Of a DNA stretch of 64,000 nt, positions 33,812 to 43,134 are shown in pieces. The notes under the pieces are model-generated. The model saw only the letters and a program-made list of their open reading frames with translations, did no database searches and was not told the origin of the DNA. Within the stretch, counting starts at the first letter, position 1; every line of letters starts with the position of its first letter. This DNA is from CAWCDJ01 sp963836015 (lineage in GTDB: Bacteria > Acidobacteriota > Terriglobia > Bryobacterales > Bryobacteraceae). Position numbers and translations under genes: made by a program. The stretch lies in the NCBI GenBank assembly GCA_963836015.1, contig CAWIIF010000001.1, positions 62,001 through 126,000 on the forward strand. Direction: 5' to 3'.

Positions 33812-35995
33812 TCAGCGCGCGCCTTCGGCGCGTGGACAGGCCTGGAGGCCTATCCTACTTAAGCGCACGGCGTTTTCGATGAGCTTGAGGCCGTAATTCG
33901 CGCCGGGGGTCAGCGTCAGGATCGATTCGGGGTGGAACTGCACGGCCTCGATGGGCAACTCGCGGTGGCGCACTCCCATGATCACGGCGCCTTCGCTGGT
34001 CTCGGCCGTCACTTCCAGGCACGCAGGGAGCGTCTCGCGGCGCGCGTAGAGCGAGTGGTAGCGGCCTACCTGGAACTCCGGCGGCAGGCCTTCGAATACG
34101 CCCGCGTTGCGATGGCGCACCACCGAGCGCTTTCCGTGAACAGGGTAGTCCAGCACGCCCAACTCGCCGCCGAAGGCCTCGACAATTCCCTGCAGGCCCA
34201 GGCACACTCCGAACACGGGGATCCCCAGGCGCACGGCCGTCTTCACGAGATCGGGCACGCCGAAATCCGCGGGCCGTCCGGGGCCGGGCGAGATCAGGAT
34301 GAGATTCGGGGCCACTTTCGCGATGACTTCCTCCGCCAGGCCCGATCGATACGTCACGACTTGCGCGCCGGTCTGCCGCGCGTAGTTGGCGATGGTCTGG
34401 ATGAAGCAGTCGTCGTTATCCACCAGCAGCAGTTTCGTGCCGGCGCCCACGGCTTCATGAACCTCCTCCACGATGACCGGCACCGGGTCGGATTGGCCCA
34501 GGATGCGGAAGAAGCCGGTGGCTTTGAGCCGCGTCTCGCGCTCCTCCATCTCGGGCACGGAGTCGTAGAGCAGCGTCGCGCCCACCGGATACCGGGCGAT
34601 GCCGTCCTTCAAATACGTGGTGCGGATGAGGATTCCGGTGTTGACGTCGCCGTTGAGGGAGATCATCCCCACCGCGCCGCCGTACCAGCCGCGGGCGTCC
34701 TTCTCGAGCGATTCGATGGTCTGCGCGGCGGCCTTCTTGGGGGCGCCGATCACGGTCACGGCCCACATGTGGCTCAGAAAGGCGTCGAGCGCATCGAACC
34801 CGTCCTGGATCGTGCCTTCCACGTGATCCACGGTATGGAACACGCCGGCGTATTTTTCGATCAGGCGCCGCTCCATGACCTTGACGGTGCCGGGCACGCA
34901 GACGCGCGACTTGTCGTTGCGGTCCACGTCGGTGCACATGGTGAGCTCGGACTCTTCCTTGAGCGAGCTGATCAGCGCGGCGATGTTCTCGGCATCGCGC
35001 AGGGCGTCGCCGGTGCGCTGGGCGGTGCCGGAGATCGGGCAGGTCTCGACTCGCGACCCTTCCACCCGCACGAACATCTCGGGCGAGGCGCCCACCAATT
35101 GCTCGTCGCCGAACTGCAGGAAGAACTCGTAGGGGCTGGGGCTGGCGTCCTGGACGCGCTCGAACAACTCGGATGCCTTGCCGGCGTAGGGCGCGCTGAA
35201 CGTCTGGCGCAGCACAACCTCGTAATAATCGCCGCGGCCCATGCCCTTTCGCACCGTCTCGACATTGGCCATGTACTCTTCGGGCAGGTGATCGGAGACG
35301 ATCGGGCCGGGCAGGGGCTGGGGCGGCGGCGGAACTTCGGCCGCGTCGCGCGGCAGGCCGCGAGTGGATTCGCCGTTGCCCTCGAAGTCGTACTGGTAGT
35401 GGTCGATCTGCTCGCGCTTGCGGTCGGAAAACCAGATGTCGTCGCACAGGAACAGGTGGAGGTCCTTGTGGCCGCTGCGGGGCAGGGTCCGTGCGATGGG
35501 CTCGAACTGGAACAGCAGGTCGTAGCCGAAAGCGCCGACCAGCGCGAGGTGCGAATCCTTCTCGCCGTCGAACTCCTGAATCAGCGCGCGCAGCACGGAA
35601 AAGACCGAAGGCTGCTTGCTCCGCTCCTCTTCCGGGAAGGCGGAGGGGAACGGCTTCAGGCGGCCTCGCAATCCGGTGCCTTCGTAGGCGAACTCTTCCC
35701 AATGCGGGTGGCCTTCGAGCACGGGGTGCAGCATCTTCACCAGAGCTTCGCCGCGGCGGTTGAGGGGGTGAAACTCGACGCGCCGGTCCCAGGCGACGAT
35801 TTCGAGCGGCGGGCAGGTGGAGGCGATGTCCCAGCGCGAGTATCTCCCGGGATACTCGTACCCCGAAGAAAGATAGATTCCACGGTGCTGGTCCAGTTCC
35901 CGCAGCAGGTGCAGCAAGCCCCTGCGATAGATGACCTGCGAGACGGTGCGGGTGACCTGGATCCCGTGGGGAGTCGTGTAGCGGTATTCGCGCAT
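33812..35995 (-). CDS. trpE(G): Fused anthranilate synthase TrpE(G)
   Basis: 727 residues, a fusion of component I (about 1-520) and glutamine amidotransferase (about 535-715). The chorismate-binding part has LVGASPEMFVRVEGSRVETC, PISGTAQRTGDALRDAENIA, DRNDKSRVCVPGTVKVMERR and IGAPKKAAAQTIE. The amidotransferase has the nucleophile in FGVCLGLQGIVEAFGG and the His-Glu pair in VQFHPESI. It makes anthranilate from chorismate and glutamine for tryptophan. Rhizobium-type TrpE(G) fusions have this order and length; the phenazine enzyme PhzE is the alternative, but no phz genes are nearby. The C-terminal 14 residues (RIGLQACPRAEGAR) are encoded by an interspersed repeat and are probably not native. 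Confidence 0.9.
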   Translation of the reverse strand: MREYRYTTPHGIQVTRTVSQVIYRRGLLHLLRELDQHRGIYLSSGYEYPGRYSRWDIASTCPPLEIVAWDRRVEFHPLNRRGEALVKMLHPVLEGHPHWEEFAYEGTGLRGRLKPFPSAFPEEERSKQPSVFSVLRALIQEFDGEKDSHLALVGAFGYDLLFQFEPIARTLPRSGHKDLHLFLCDDIWFSDRKREQIDHYQYDFEGNGESTRGLPRDAAEVPPPPQPLPGPIVSDHLPEEYMANVETVRKGMGRGDYYEVVLRQTFSAPYAGKASELFERVQDASPSPYEFFLQFGDEQLVGASPEMFVRVEGSRVETCPISGTAQRTGDALRDAENIAALISSLKEESELTMCTDVDRNDKSRVCVPGTVKVMERRLIEKYAGVFHTVDHVEGTIQDGFDALDAFLSHMWAVTVIGAPKKAAAQTIESLEKDARGWYGGAVGMISLNGDVNTGILIRTTYLKDGIARYPVGATLLYDSVPEMEERETRLKATGFFRILGQSDPVPVIVEEVHEAVGAGTKLLLVDNDDCFIQTIANYARQTGAQVVTYRSGLAEEVIAKVAPNLILISPGPGRPADFGVPDLVKTAVRLGIPVFGVCLGLQGIVEAFGGELGVLDYPVHGKRSVVRHRNAGVFEGLPPEFQVGRYHSLYARRETLPACLEVTAETSEGAVIMGVRHRELPIEAVQFHPESILTLTPGANYGLKLIENAVRLSRIGLQACPRAEGAR
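33818..33858 (+). repeat. Interspersed GC-rich repeat, copy 1, with hairpin
   Basis: A hairpin (CGCGCC-TTC-GGCGCG, 33818-33832) followed by a 26-base core at 33833-33858 containing GGACAGGCCTGGAGGCCTAT. It lies between the ICMT-like gene and the 3' end of the anthranilate synthase gene and encodes that enzyme's last residues on the minus strand. It matches copies at 41804 and 53028 in the same orientation. Confidence 0.75.
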
Positions 35996-36032
35996 TTCGA
36001 TTGGCCCCTTGGGGAAACTAGTTCCCAGGATA

Positions 36033-36659
36033 TCAGACCAGGGCGCGAAGCCGTTCGATGAGGTCGGCCGAGAGGTCGGCCGCGCGCTTGAGGTCGTGGC
36101 CGGCGCCTTCCACGGCCAGGAGGTCGGTATGGGCGGGAATCAGCGCGATGGCTTCGCGCAGTTCTTCGAGCGAGCCGAACGGGTCCTGGGTGCCGTGGAC
36201 GAACAGGGCGGGGGTACGCAGCTCAGGAAAATAATCGGTGCGCATCTGGGCGGGCTTGGCCGGCGGGTGCAGGGGATAGGAGAGCAGCAGCAGCGCGTCG
36301 GCGAGGCCGTGCCGCGCGGCGGCGGCCATGGCGGTCTGGCGCCCGCCGTAGGAGTGGCCTCCCGCGATCAGGCGGCCGCGCGCCAGTCCCCGCAGGGCCG
36401 CGGCCGCGTGCGCGACGCCTTCGCGATCGCGCGGGGCGGCCGCGGGGAACGGCGGCCCCTTGGGGCGCTGCTGGCGGAATGGCAGATCGTAACGGAGCAC
36501 GAAGTAGCCGGCGTCGGCCAAGGCGCGCGCGAGGTGTACGAGGAGCGGCGCGTTGGAGTTCGACCCGGCGCCGTGAGTCAGGATCACGCCGTCGCCGGAG
36601 GGCTGCTCCGGCTCGTGCAGCATGCCGCGGATTCCTTCGGATTCGAAGAGTGCTTCCAT
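36033..36659 (-). CDS. Small alpha/beta hydrolase (KANL3/Tex30 type)
   Basis: 208 residues. Motifs: ILTHGAGSNSNAPLL near residue 28 (oxyanion loop), nucleophile Ser in AGGHSYGGRQTAMA near residue 102, acid in FVHGTQDPFGS near 155 and His in VEGAGHDLKRA near 186. The short size and the HGAGS loop match the KANL3/Tex30 dienelactone-hydrolase-like group. Enzymatic substrate unknown. It starts two bases after the SDR stop codon and is third in a minus-strand operon. Confidence 0.82.
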   Translation of the reverse strand: MEALFESEGIRGMLHEPEQPSGDGVILTHGAGSNSNAPLLVHLARALADAGYFVLRYDLPFRQQRPKGPPFPAAAPRDREGVAHAAAALRGLARGRLIAGGHSYGGRQTAMAAAARHGLADALLLLSYPLHPPAKPAQMRTDYFPELRTPALFVHGTQDPFGSLEELREAIALIPAHTDLLAVEGAGHDLKRAADLSADLIERLRALV

Positions 36660-36661
36660 GG

Positions 36662-37432
36662 CTATTGGGTGTTCAAACGGCGCGCGATATCGGCCAGCAT
36701 GGTCCGAGGCGCGAGGCGCGTGCCGCGGATCATCCAGCGGTTGCGCCGTCCCGCGATGACTTCGGGCTTCCCCGCCATCATGGCGTCATAGCCTTCGCGC
36801 GCCACTGCCTCGGCGGACATCACATCGCCCTGAAAGAGCCGGCTGCCTTCGACACCCGCGGCCTGTTCGAATTCGGTGCGGGTCGGACCCGGGCACAGGA
36901 CCGTCACGGTGACCCCGCTGCCCTTCACCTCGTTCGCCACGGCGTGCGAAAACGACACCAGGAACGCTTTGCTGGCGTAATACATAGCCATGAAGGGGCC
37001 GGGTACGAAGGCGGCGGTGGACGCGACGTTCAGGATCCGGCCCGACCGGCGCCGCAGCATCCCGGGCAGGAAAAGTTTGGTCAGGTGGGCCGGCGCCGTC
37101 ATGTTGACTTCGATCAGGCGCTCTTCGGCCGCCCAATCGGTCTCGGCAAACGGGCCGCGCAGACCGAAGCCGGCGTTATTGATGAGAGCGTCGACAGGGG
37201 TTCCTGCCAGTTGTTCGAAGATCCGGTCGGGAGCCGCGGGCTCAGAGAGATCGGCCGCGAGGGCACGCGCCTCGACACGGTGCGCGCGACCCAGTTCGGC
37301 GGCCAGGTCCTCCAACCGGTCGACGCGGCGCGCCGCCAGCACCAGGTTATAGCCGCCGGCCGCGCACAGCTTCGCCAGCTCCAGGCCGATACCGCTCGAG
37401 GCGCCGGTGATCAGGGCGGTTCCCGCGGCCAT
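36662..37432 (-). CDS. Short-chain dehydrogenase/reductase (SDR)
   Basis: 256 residues, a classical SDR. The NAD(P)-binding motif is TGASSGIGLELA (residues 9-20), with Arg35-Arg36 after beta-2 suggesting NADPH. NNAG is at 85-88, catalytic Ser138 in VASTAAF and the YxxxK pair is Tyr151-Lys155 in YYASK. It resembles DltE/YqjQ-type reductases acting on unspecified carbonyl substrates. It lies three bases downstream of a small coiled-coil gene and two bases before the hydrolase gene. Confidence 0.88.
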   Translation of the reverse strand: MAAGTALITGASSGIGLELAKLCAAGGYNLVLAARRVDRLEDLAAELGRAHRVEARALAADLSEPAAPDRIFEQLAGTPVDALINNAGFGLRGPFAETDWAAEERLIEVNMTAPAHLTKLFLPGMLRRRSGRILNVASTAAFVPGPFMAMYYASKAFLVSFSHAVANEVKGSGVTVTVLCPGPTRTEFEQAAGVEGSRLFQGDVMSAEAVAREGYDAMMAGKPEVIAGRRNRWMIRGTRLAPRTMLADIARRLNTQ

Positions 37433-37435
37433 CCA

Positions 37436-37681
37436 CTATTCTTTCTTCTTCAGCAGTTGGTCGTTTTCCTGGATGAACTGGCGAATATCCTCCCCCATCC
37501 CAAGCAGTTTTTCCCATTGCTCGCGATAGAGCGTGACGGGAAATCGTCCCAGGCCGTAGACGGAAAGCGCCCCTTTCTCGCTGACACGAAGTGACATCTG
37601 TCCGCGCGCCGGCCGTTTGAGCCGTTCGTTTTCGGAGCGCAGCCGCTCAATTTCCGCTTGCAATTCTTCGGGCGATGACAT
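37436..37681 (-). CDS. Small coiled-coil hypothetical protein
   Basis: About 81 residues from the ATG at 37681, with an in-frame ATG at 37699 as alternative; neither has a good ribosome-binding site. The N-terminal third is a short coiled coil (PEELQAEIERLRSENERLK). It is followed by a compact domain, MSLRVSEKGALSVYGLGRF then PVTLYREQWEKLLGMGEDIR, and ends in a Lys-rich helix. I recall near-identical small proteins in Acidobacteria, always uncharacterised. The YGLGRFPVTLY core suggests a conserved fold rather than a random frame. It is the first gene of the SDR/hydrolase operon. Confidence 0.7.
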   Translation of the reverse strand: MSSPEELQAEIERLRSENERLKRPARGQMSLRVSEKGALSVYGLGRFPVTLYREQWEKLLGMGEDIRQFIQENDQLLKKKE

Positions 37682-37737
37682 GGCTTTTAGTCCAGTCATA
37701 CCACACCGGAGGCCGTGATACGCTGGGAGTTTCCCCC

Positions 37738-38355
37738 ATGCCTGAGTTCGACTCCATTTTCTTCGACTTCGATGGTGTGCTCCTGGACAGTGAGCCGGTT
37801 CACTGTGCCTGTTGGGCGGAAGTGCTGAAGCCGCTAGGTGTCACCCTGGAGTGGGAATACTACCGCGATTGCTGCATCGGGATCGACGATCGCGACATGC
37901 TGCGCACAATGGCAGCGGCCGCCGACCCGCCGCGCGACTGGGAGGAGCTCTGGGCGCAATACGCGAAGAAAAAGGAGCTGTACCGCTCGCGGATGATCGG
38001 CGCGCCGCCCTTCCCCGATACGATCGGGGGGCTTCTGGAATCGCTCGACGGCCGCTACCGGCTGGCGGTGGTCAGCTCCAGCTCGTGCGTCGAGATCGAG
38101 CCGCTGCTCGAAGCCGGCGGGCTGCGCCACTTCTTCCAGACGATCGTAGGCGGCGGGGACGTCACCAGGCAGAAGCCGGACCCCGAGCCGTACCTGCTGG
38201 CGGCCAAACGGCTCGGATCGAAGCGCGCCCTGGTGCTGGAGGATTCGGCGGCCGGAATGGCGGCCGGGCGGGCCGCGGGTTTCGAAGTGATCGCGGTCCG
38301 GCATCCGACCGAAGTTCCGGGGCTGCTGCGCGGGCGCCTGGGCGCCGAAATCTGA
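37738..38355 (+). CDS. HAD-superfamily phosphatase (beta-phosphoglucomutase-like)
   Basis: 205 residues from the ATG at 37738. HAD motif I is FFDFDGVLLDSEP with Asp10 and Asp12, motif II the Ser region VVSSSSCVEIEPLL, motif III Lys in TRQKPDPEPYLLAA and motif IV LVLEDSAAGMAAGRAAG. An alpha-helical cap inserts after motif I, as in subfamily IA phosphatases. It may act on sugar phosphates or phosphoglycolate; the exact substrate cannot be assigned. It stands alone between divergent and convergent neighbours. Confidence 0.88.
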   Translation: MPEFDSIFFDFDGVLLDSEPVHCACWAEVLKPLGVTLEWEYYRDCCIGIDDRDMLRTMAAAADPPRDWEELWAQYAKKKELYRSRMIGAPPFPDTIGGLLESLDGRYRLAVVSSSSCVEIEPLLEAGGLRHFFQTIVGGGDVTRQKPDPEPYLLAAKRLGSKRALVLEDSAAGMAAGRAAGFEVIAVRHPTEVPGLLRGRLGAEI

Positions 38356-38359
38356 GGAG

Positions 38360-39814
38360 CTACATCGGCCGGCTATAGCCCTGCGACTTGTACTTTTCCA
38401 GCAGGCTGGAGAGCCGGTCCACCACGTCCGGGTACTTCTGATACAGGTTATAGCGCTCGGCGGGATCCTTCGAGAGGTCGTATAGCTGGCCGGCAGGCCC
38501 GCCGGGCGCAGGGTCCACCTTCTCAGGCGGACTGAATCCGCCGGATCCAAGACCCAGCTCCAGTTTCCAATGGCCCTGGCGGATTCCAAACATGCCTTGG
38601 TTGGAGTGATGCACGATGGCGTCCCGGATCGGCCCGTGATTCGTACCGAGAAGCGCGGGAAGCAGGTTATAGCTGTCTTCTCCCGCATTGGAGGGGACCT
38701 TCGCGCCGACCACCGCCGCGACGGTGGACATCAGGTCGGTGAGGCAGCCGAGTTCGTTGTTCACGGTGCCGGGACGGATGCGGCCGGGCCAGCGGGCGAG
38801 AAACGGAATGCGGTGCCCGCCGTCCCAGATATCCGCTTTTTCGCCGCGCCACGCGGCGTTCGCCAGGTGCGCGTAGCGAGCCTTGTCTTCGAGCTTCCAG
38901 TCCGCGCCGTTGTCGCTGGCGAGCACCAGGAGCGTGTTGTCGCTCAGCCGTGTGTCGTCGAGCGCCTGCGTGATGCGGCCGAGCATGTCGTCGACCTCCG
39001 CCACGAAATCGCCATAGTCTCCGGCGCGCGACCGGCCGCGGTATTTGGAAAGCGGCAGCCACGGCGTGTGCGGACCGGTCATCGCCACATAGAGGAAGAA
39101 CGGCTGTTGCGGCTGCTTCGCCCGCTCGCGGATGACCCCGACCGCCTTATCGACCACGGTGGGAAGTACCTCCTCGAGTTTCATGTGCGGGGCGATGGGA
39201 CCGGGACGCCAGAAAACGCCGCGCGGTGTCTTGCTGCCACCCGTATGGGATGTGGGCTGCTCCACGACGCGGTCGTTTTCGAAGTAGAGATACGGATCCA
39301 TGTCGAGCGATGCGGGGATCCCGAAGTAGTAATCGAAGCCGTGATCGACGGGGCCGGGCCGCAGCGGCTGCGTGTAATCGACCTTCTGCCGGTCGCCCAG
39401 ACCCAGATGCCATTTGCCGAACCCGGCGGTGTAGTAGCCTTCGGCCTTGAGCATCGAGGGCACGGTCATCCGGCGGTCCTCGATCAGGTTGGGGTCATAG
39501 CCCCAGAGAACTCCGCTCTTCAGGCGGCTGCGCCAGCAATACCGGCCGGTCAGAATCCCGTATCGCGTGGGGGTGCACACGGCCGAAGGCGAGTGCATAT
39601 CGGTGAAGCGAACGCCCTGTCCAGCCAGGCGGTTCGCGTTCGGGGTGGGAACGGCGGACTCGGGATTGTAGCAATCGAGGTCGCCCCAGCCCAGGTCATC
39701 GGCCAGCACGTAGACGATGTTCGGACGGCTCTGCGCGCCTTCGAGGCGCGTCCCCAGAGCCGCCGAGCCGAGCGCTAAAGTCCGGCAAAAGGATCTGCGA
39801 TCGAGTTCAGCCAT
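38360..39814 (-). CDS. Secreted/periplasmic type I sulfatase
   Basis: 484 residues; ATG at 39814 preceded by GGAAGGGA. The N-terminus has RRSFCRTLALGSAALG, a Tat-like signal. The alkaline-phosphatase-fold metal site begins PNIVYVLADDLGWGDLDCYN (Asp39-Asp40), and the sulfatase signature is CTPTRYGILTGRY, with Cys80 the residue converted to formylglycine. FGKWHLGLG and LASDNGADWKLED supply further ligands. Likely substrates are sulfated polysaccharides or aryl sulfates. A formylglycine-generating enzyme is required but is not in the window. Confidence 0.92.
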   Translation of the reverse strand: MAELDRRSFCRTLALGSAALGTRLEGAQSRPNIVYVLADDLGWGDLDCYNPESAVPTPNANRLAGQGVRFTDMHSPSAVCTPTRYGILTGRYCWRSRLKSGVLWGYDPNLIEDRRMTVPSMLKAEGYYTAGFGKWHLGLGDRQKVDYTQPLRPGPVDHGFDYYFGIPASLDMDPYLYFENDRVVEQPTSHTGGSKTPRGVFWRPGPIAPHMKLEEVLPTVVDKAVGVIRERAKQPQQPFFLYVAMTGPHTPWLPLSKYRGRSRAGDYGDFVAEVDDMLGRITQALDDTRLSDNTLLVLASDNGADWKLEDKARYAHLANAAWRGEKADIWDGGHRIPFLARWPGRIRPGTVNNELGCLTDLMSTVAAVVGAKVPSNAGEDSYNLLPALLGTNHGPIRDAIVHHSNQGMFGIRQGHWKLELGLGSGGFSPPEKVDPAPGGPAGQLYDLSKDPAERYNLYQKYPDVVDRLSSLLEKYKSQGYSRPM

Positions 39815-39896
39815 GGATGTCCCTTCCAGACCAGATTCTATCCTCCGCGCGGGGCCGGCGTCGCTTCGGCCGCCCCGGTCTTGTACCCTGTAGGTA

Positions 39897-41784
39897 ATGT
39901 CTCCCGCCAAACCCAAGGGGAAAACCAGCCAGCACCTGCGTAGCGCGATGCCGCTGATAAAGGAGTTGGTGCGGCCGCGGCGGAAGCTGCTGGGGCTGGG
40001 CTTCTTCCTGATGCTGATCAACCGCGGCGCGGGCCTGGTGCTGCCGGGATCCACCAAGTACCTGGTGGATAATGTCATCGTCAAACAGCAGGTGTGGCTG
40101 CTAAAGCCGCTGGTGCTGGCCGTATTCATCGCCACCCTGGTGCAGGGCGCCACCTCCTTCACGCTGACCCAGTTGCTCTCCAAGGAGGCGCAGAGGCTGA
40201 TCGCGCAACTTCGCCGCAAGGTTCAGGAGCACGTGGGCCGGCTGCCGGTCGCCTACTACGATGCCAACAAGTCGGGCGTGCTGGTCTCGCGGATCATGAG
40301 CGATGTGGAGGGCGTCCGCAACCTGGTAGGCACGGGCCTGGTGGAATTCGTCGGCGGGATCCTGACGGCGGTTTTCTCATTGATCTTCCTGCTGCGCATC
40401 AGCCCGCTGATGACCAGCGTGGCGCTGCTGTTCATCGGAACGTTCGCGCTGGTGCTGCGCAAGGCCTTCGGAGGCATCCGCCCGATCTTCCGCGAGCGCG
40501 GCAAGATCACGGCCGAGGTGACCGGCCGGCTCACCGAATCGCTCTCCGGCGTGCGCGTGGTGAAGGGCTACCATGCGGAATCCGAGGAGGCGGAGGTCTT
40601 CTCGGGAGGCGTCGAGCGGCTGCTCAATAACGTGATCAAATCGCTCACGGCCATTTCGTTGATGAGCCTTTCCGCCACCACCCTGATGGGAATCGTGGGG
40701 GCGACCGTCATGTTCCTCGGCGCCCGCCAGATTCTGGCGCACTCCCTGACGCTGGGGGACTTCATGACCTTCACCGCCTTCCTGGCCTTCCTGGTAGCGC
40801 CGATGTTCCAGGTGGTGGCGATCGGGACGCAGATCACCGAGGCGCTGGCCGGGCTCGACCGCACCCAGGAGGTGCTGGCCGAGAAGCCGGAAGACGAGGA
40901 TCCGCGGCGCACCGGCGCGATCGGACCGATCGAGGGGCGGGTGGCGTTCGATCACGTCAACTTCTCGTACGAGGCCGGCAAGCCGGTACTGTACGACGTG
41001 AGCTTCGAATCGCTGCCCGGCACCGTCACAGCCCTGGTGGGGCCGTCGGGATCGGGAAAATCGACCATCATCAGCCTGATCGCCGCCTTCCACGAGCCCA
41101 CCGAGGGCCTGATCTATCTGGACGGCGCGGACCTCTCGAAGGTCCGGCTGGACGCCTACCGCACGCAGCTTGGCGTGGTGCTGCAGGATACGTTTCTGTT
41201 CGACGGCACGATCCGCGAGAACGTGAAGTTCGCGCGCCAGGATGCCACAGACGCGCAGATTCTGGCAGCGTGCCGGATCGCGCGCGTGGACGAGTTCGCG
41301 GAGAAGTTCGAGAAGCAGTACGACACCATCGTGGGCGAGCGCGGCGTGAAGCTCTCAGGCGGACAGAGGCAGCGGGTTTCGATCGCGCGGGCGATTCTGG
41401 CGGATCCGCGCATTCTGATATCTGGACGAAGCGACGTCGAGCCTCGATTCGGAATCCGAAGCGGCCATTCAGGAGGGCCTGGCCTACCTGATGAAGGGCC
41501 GCACGACGTTCGTGATCGCGCACCGGCTTTCGACCATCCGGCGGGCGGACCAGATCCTGGTGGTGGAAGACGGGCGCATCGTGGAGCGCGGCACGCACGA
41601 ATCGCTTTACGACCTGCAAGGGCGGTATTACGATTTGTACACGCGGCAGCACGGCATCGACGCCAATTTGTTTCTGGCGCCGGGCGAAGGCGACACGGTG
41701 CCGGAGGCGGACGGCAAGCCGCGGATATCCGGCGGCGCGGCGGCGCCCACGGCGGCGTCGATTTTGCGCGGTGGAATCGCATAG
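39897..41784 (+). CDS. MsbA-like ABC exporter, frame broken by one extra base
   Basis: After removing one base near 41421 the gene encodes 628 residues: an N-terminal six-helix transmembrane domain (to about residue 330) and an ATPase domain with Walker A GPSGSGKST, signature LSGGQRQRVSIARAIL and Walker B. The frame breaks exactly in Walker B: the sequence reads ATTCTGATATCTGGAC, whereas ILILDEATSSLD needs one base fewer; the remaining domain with HRLSTIRRADQIL continues in the next frame to 41784. Half-size exporters of this type flip lipids such as lipid A-core. The insertion is one of about 15 in this window and is probably a sequence error; if real, the ATPase would be inactive. Confidence 0.85.
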
Positions 41785-41786
41785 CG

Positions 41787-41829
41787 GTCGCGCTTCGCGC
41801 GACTGGGCAGGCCGGGAGGCCTACCCCAC
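41787..41829 (+). repeat. Interspersed GC-rich repeat, copy 2, with hairpin
   Basis: A perfect hairpin GTCGCGC-TTC-GCGCGAC (41787-41803) is followed by the core at 41804-41829 containing GGGCAGGCCGGGAGGCCTAC. It lies between the convergent exporter and GH88 genes and provides the last two codons and the stop of the GH88 gene. The hairpin could also act as a bidirectional terminator for the two convergent genes. Confidence 0.75.
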
Positions 41830-43134
41830 AAAGAACTTCAGGTACGGGGCGCCTTCGGCCATGCGCAATAGGTACAGGCCGACTTCGCGGGCGTGGTAGT
41901 CGCCCCACATGCTCGATTCGCCGGGCTGCCAGTTCCAGCCGTTCGGGCGGTGATACACCGAGTGCAGAATCAAGCCCTGGTGGTCAGCGCGAGTGCTGAG
42001 ATACGGCTCGGCGAACAGCGTGTCGCAGACCGTCAGGCCGGCCTGCCAGTAGCGGTCGTCCTTCAGGCGGCGGCCGAGACGCAGCAGGCCCTGCGCGCCG
42101 ATCGCGGCGGCGGAGCTGTCCACGGGCTCGTGCGGATTGTAGGGGTCGGCCGGCGTGGCGCGCCAGTCGCCGAGACGGTCGAGGCCGGGCGCACCGGTGT
42201 CCCAGTACGGAATGCCGTCGGGAGGGGTGTTGGCGATGTAGAAATCGCAGGTGGCGCGGGCGGCGCGCTCGAAGATCGCGATCGTCTCCTGCTGATCGGG
42301 CTGGGTGTCGAGGAACTCGAGCTGTTCGGCGAATCCGCACATGGCCCAGGCCAGCCCGCGCGTCCAGGTGCTGAAGGGGGAGTAGCCCTGCTGGGAGTTC
42401 GGGCAGCGGAAATTGCCGTCGTTGGTGTTGAACACGCTCTCGTGGGCGGTGCGGCCGCAGACGTCATAAGCGTCGCGGCCTTCGCCGTAGTACACGGAAT
42501 ACTTCGCGGTAGCGCGGGCATGGGCCAGGGCGCGGTCGAGCAGCGAAATCCGCCGGTCGTTCTCGGCCATCAGCACGTGCCCCAGTTGGTGGCCTACCAC
42601 CAGCGCACGGGCGGAGCGGATGGTATCGACGAACAGCGAGTGCGGGCCGTTGAAGGAATAGATATAGCCGCCGCCATCTGACGTGCGCGACCAGCGCGAA
42701 GCCTGCACGGCGGCCGAGCATTTCAACGCCACCTCGTAAAAGCGGCGCTCCCAGGCGTTCTCCGGGATGCGGCCTTCCTGCATCAGGCGGAGCAGATTGC
42801 CGTAAGTGCTGACGTTGTTGAACCCGTGGTCGTGGACACCCGTGTGGGTGAGGTGCGGGGCCATCACCGAGACGGTCCGTTCGCGGCCGGTCTCGAGAAA
42901 TTCGCGATCGCCGGTGGCGTCGAACTGGAGGATGGCGGAGCCGAACTGGAAACCCTGCGTCCATTCGGTCCAGCCGCGGCTCGCGTAGCGGCCTTCCACG
43001 GTGCAGACGGGCGAGCCCTGCGCGGGCGACCAGGAGTTTTCGATCGAGCGGATCTTGGCGGCGGACAGTTCGAACATCCGCCGCACTTTGGGAGCGAGTG
43101 CGGCGGGTGTGAGATCGGTGCGGATTTGGATCAT
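41821..43134 (-). CDS. Glycoside hydrolase family 88-like (unsaturated glucuronyl hydrolase type)
   Basis: 437 residues without a signal peptide, so probably cytoplasmic. The (alpha/alpha)6-barrel features fit GH88: RGWTEWTQGFQFGSAILQFD, HDHGFNNVSTYGNLLRLMQE, PYWDTGAPGLDRLGDW and DSSAAAIGAQGLLRLGRR with the conserved catalytic Asp region, ending SSMWGDYHAREVGLYLLRM. GH88 enzymes hydrate the 4,5-double bond of unsaturated uronides released by polysaccharide lyases. The ATG overlaps the stop of the upstream GH36 gene by four bases, so the two are co-translated. The stop codon lies in the interspersed repeat. Confidence 0.75.
   Translation of the reverse strand: MIQIRTDLTPAALAPKVRRMFELSAAKIRSIENSWSPAQGSPVCTVEGRYASRGWTEWTQGFQFGSAILQFDATGDREFLETGRERTVSVMAPHLTHTGVHDHGFNNVSTYGNLLRLMQEGRIPENAWERRFYEVALKCSAAVQASRWSRTSDGGGYIYSFNGPHSLFVDTIRSARALVVGHQLGHVLMAENDRRISLLDRALAHARATAKYSVYYGEGRDAYDVCGRTAHESVFNTNDGNFRCPNSQQGYSPFSTWTRGLAWAMCGFAEQLEFLDTQPDQQETIAIFERAARATCDFYIANTPPDGIPYWDTGAPGLDRLGDWRATPADPYNPHEPVDSSAAAIGAQGLLRLGRRLKDDRYWQAGLTVCDTLFAEPYLSTRADHQGLILHSVYHRPNGWNWQPGESSMWGDYHAREVGLYLLRMAEGAPYLKFFVG

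Noticed and set aside
41410..41430. Programmed frameshifting in the MsbA-like exporter and other split genes
   Set aside because: No slippery heptamer or downstream pseudoknot was seen, and one explanation (extra single bases) fits all five split genes, including places with three insertions that restore the frame.
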